Positions 6,107 to 7,524 of a DNA stretch of 7,524 nt are shown here, piece after piece. The position numbers were made by a program, and so were the translations under genes. The stretch spans positions 1 to 7,524 of the forward strand of contig DAOVVW010000035.1 of the NCBI GenBank assembly GCA_030636965.1, written 5' to 3'. The first letter of the stretch is position 1. Each line of letters begins with the position of its first letter. Source of the DNA: Pseudomonadota bacterium (GTDB taxonomy: Bacteria > BMS3Abin14). Under the pieces are notes generated by a model that saw only the letters and a program-made list of their open reading frames with translations, was not told where the DNA came from and searched no databases.

Positions 6107-6898
6107 ATGAGTAAATTTTTCATAAAATTGATTTTTATTACAGCGCTGATTATCCCGATGGTGTTCTTGTGTGCTGTACCGTCCTCTGCCCAGGATGACG
6201 AGGAGGACTACGAGGCTGTCCTGGAGCTGGGGCAGAAGGTATATGAAGTCCGCTGTGCTCTTTGCCACGGTGTCAAAGGTGACGGCAAGGGGATTGTAGG
6301 TGTCATCAGAAGGGCAGAAAAGATCGGCAGGGTAATAGAAACCCACGCAAGAGACCTCACCCTGGGACTGTTCAGATTCCGCACGACTCCAACGGGTTGC
6401 CTGCCGGATGATGAGGATCTCATGAATATTATCTCGAGGGGCATACTGATCTCTTTCATGCCCTCCCACGAGAAACTACCTCTGGTTGAAAGAGAGGCCC
6501 TGGTAGAGTATGTAAAGTTCTTTTCGGGCAGGTGGGAGGAAGAAGATCCCTGCGATCCCATCGAAGTGAGGAAACCTGATTGGGTGGGCAGCCGGGTATC
6601 CGTTGATAAGGGAGAGGAGGTCTACCGGGCCATGAAATGCGGGGAGTGCCACGGCTACGAAGGCAAAGGAGACGGTCCCAAGTCAAACGATATTTTCGAC
6701 GACTGGGGCAAGAGAATCGTTCCCTTCAACTTCGCTACCGGTGAACTGAAGAGGGGTTCTTCGGCCGAGAATATTTATTTCACCTTCACAACGGGCCTTG
6801 ATGGAACGGGAATGCCATCTTACGAGGATTCCCTCGAAGAGGAGGACAGGTGGCATCTGGTGTCCTACACACTGAAACTCATGAATAAGCTGAACTGA
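6107..6898 (+). CDS. Periplasmic diheme cytochrome c (first of two tandem paralogues)
   Basis: 263 residues from ATG 6107. A Sec signal peptide runs to about Ala28 (PSSA, cut before Gln29). Two class I cytochrome c domains follow: heme 1 at Cys50-Cys53-His54 with distal candidate Met118, and heme 2 at Cys178-Cys181-His182 with Met236 in TGMPS. Two extra cysteines, Cys98 (PTGCLP) and Cys149 (EDPCDP), sit at the same residue numbers in the downstream paralogue. It is a likely soluble carrier between the Rieske/cytochrome b complex and a terminal acceptor. The frame also stays open to GTG 6026 and ATG 6041, but those 22-27 extra residues are translated repeat B and would bury the signal peptide; residue numbering matching the paralogue also favours 6107. 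There is no good ribosome binding site before 6107. Confidence 0.85.
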   Translation: MSKFFIKLIFITALIIPMVFLCAVPSSAQDDEEDYEAVLELGQKVYEVRCALCHGVKGDGKGIVGVIRRAEKIGRVIETHARDLTLGLFRFRTTPTGCLPDDEDLMNIISRGILISFMPSHEKLPLVEREALVEYVKFFSGRWEEEDPCDPIEVRKPDWVGSRVSVDKGEEVYRAMKCGECHGYEGKGDGPKSNDIFDDWGKRIVPFNFATGELKRGSSAENIYFTFTTGLDGTGMPSYEDSLEEEDRWHLVSYTLKLMNKLN

Positions 6899-6910
6899 GT
6901 ACAGTTATAG

Positions 6911-6934
6911 ATGGACTTTTTACGACCCTGACAA
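6911..6934 (-). repeat. Remnant of the hairpin repeat, copy C
   Basis: These 24 bases match the right end of copy B (6079-6102) at 22 positions by eye, including GGACTTTTTACGACCCT. Only half of the first hairpin and the unit edge survive. The orientation is the same as copy B, and like copy B it lies upstream of a diheme cytochrome gene, which suggests the edge was copied together with the gene or that a former copy was trimmed. Confidence 0.75.
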
Positions 6935-6944
6935 ATAATAAATT

Positions 6945-6960
6945 GAAGGAAGGAAGGAAG
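6945..6960 (+). repeat. (GAAG)4 tandem repeat resembling repeated ribosome binding sites
   Basis: Four perfect GAAG units, which on the mRNA give overlapping AAGGAAGG sites. The last G begins a GTG whose frame stops after 13 codons (6960-7001). The diheme gene at 7040 has its own better-placed GGGAGG at 7028-7033, so this array is not needed for it. The copy number could vary by slippage. Confidence 0.45.
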
Positions 6961-7039
6961 TGATATCGCTGGTTGAGAGAATGAAAGGTACTCTTTTTTG
7001 AGTAGGTAAAGTACAAGTTTTTTGGAAGGGAGGAAGACG

Positions 7040-7524
7040 ATGGGAGGAATCAGCAGTAAACGCTGGAGCGTGATACTTTTTGTAGTTGCAGCGCTCCTCA
7101 TGGGAGGTATGACATTCATGACCCCTCTTCCCGACAGTGCGCACGCTGCCGGCGTTGAGAGAGGCAAGGATGTCTACAATAAATACTGTGTCATATGTCA
7201 TGGTTCAAAAGGTGACGGAAAGGGACTTGTCGGTGTAATTCACAGACTGGAAAAAAAGGGCCTGGTATGGTCAGTCTATCCCAGGGACCTGACAGTGGGA
7301 ACTTTCAAATTCCGGTCGACACCAACAGGTTGCCTTCCCACCGATGATGACCTCATGAGAACCGTTACAAGTGGAATACTGAGATCGGGCATGCCATCCC
7401 ACAAGGATGTGCAGAAAGCGGACAGGGAGGCCGTGTTGGAGTATGTCAAGGCCCTCTCGCCCAGGTGGGAGGAGGAAGATCCATGTGATCCTCTAACTAC
7501 CAGCAAACCCAAATGGGTGGGTAG
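7040..7524 (+). CDS. Periplasmic diheme cytochrome c, second paralogue (3' end outside window)
   Basis: 161 residues are visible and the frame is open to the right edge; the TAG in the last three bases is out of frame. GGGAGG (7028-7033) is 6 bases before the ATG, and an in-frame TAA at 7007-7009 bounds the start. A Sec signal peptide ends near AHA (34-36). Heme 1 is Cys50-Cys53-His54, the distal candidate is Met118, and the extra cysteines are Cys98 and Cys149: every landmark has the same number as in the gene at 6107. From residue 50 to the edge the two align without gaps at about 60% identity by eye, so they are tandem duplicates. The visible end, KPKWVG, corresponds to the point just before the second heme domain, so a second CxxCH is expected beyond the window. 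It is probably an alternative or partner electron carrier for the same complex. Confidence 0.9.
   Translation, partial: MGGISSKRWSVILFVVAALLMGGMTFMTPLPDSAHAAGVERGKDVYNKYCVICHGSKGDGKGLVGVIHRLEKKGLVWSVYPRDLTVGTFKFRSTPTGCLPTDDDLMRTVTSGILRSGMPSHKDVQKADREAVLEYVKALSPRWEEEDPCDPLTTSKPKWVG

Noticed and set aside
7522..7524. TAG at the right edge as the stop of the second diheme cytochrome
   Set aside because: It is out of frame: the last complete codon is GGT at 7520-7522, and the paralogue continues into a second heme domain at this point.

Overview
The window looks like a bacterial respiratory gene cluster, all on the + strand, from a menaquinone-type anaerobe or facultative anaerobe. The cytochrome-rich content, the cytochrome b style and the intergenic repeats remind me of Deltaproteobacteria/Desulfobacterota, but I cannot fix the taxon from sequence alone.

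Layout. Positions 1-93 are the tail of a membrane protein that reads like NuoN, the last subunit of complex I. A 354-base gap (94-447) follows, holding short degenerate repeats and one possible promoter with a palindrome over its -35 box. Then come six genes: an Fe-S flavoprotein of the GltD/NfnB type with a C-terminal two-cluster ferredoxin domain (448-2289); a Tat-type Rieske protein (2267-2743, overlapping the flavoprotein gene by 23 bases); a full-length fused cytochrome b (2926-4464); a membrane-anchored hexaheme cytochrome c (4478-5902); and two tandem paralogous diheme cytochromes c (6107-6898, and 7040 to the window edge).

How they work together. Rieske plus cytochrome b plus cytochromes c make an alternative bc1/b6f-type quinol oxidoreductase with multiheme c-type partners instead of cytochrome c1 or f. 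The cytoplasmic flavoprotein at the head of the operon suggests that the complex also exchanges electrons with NAD(P)(H) on the inner face, perhaps by quinol bifurcation. That link is inference from gene context. Cytochrome b has b6f-like helix-D histidine spacing (14 residues between the ligands), no cysteine at all, and APWY in place of PEWY. The Rieske protein has Phe where high-potential members have Tyr. All of this fits a low-potential (menaquinol) system.

A second layer is a modular repeat of about 131-133 bases made of four consecutive hairpins. One copy plus the start of a second lies between the Rieske and cytochrome b genes, an inverted copy lies between the hexaheme and first diheme genes, and a 24-base remnant lies before the second diheme gene. 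The repeat supplies the Rieske stop codon and ends 4 bases before the likely start of the first diheme cytochrome, so it has shaped the operon's gene boundaries.
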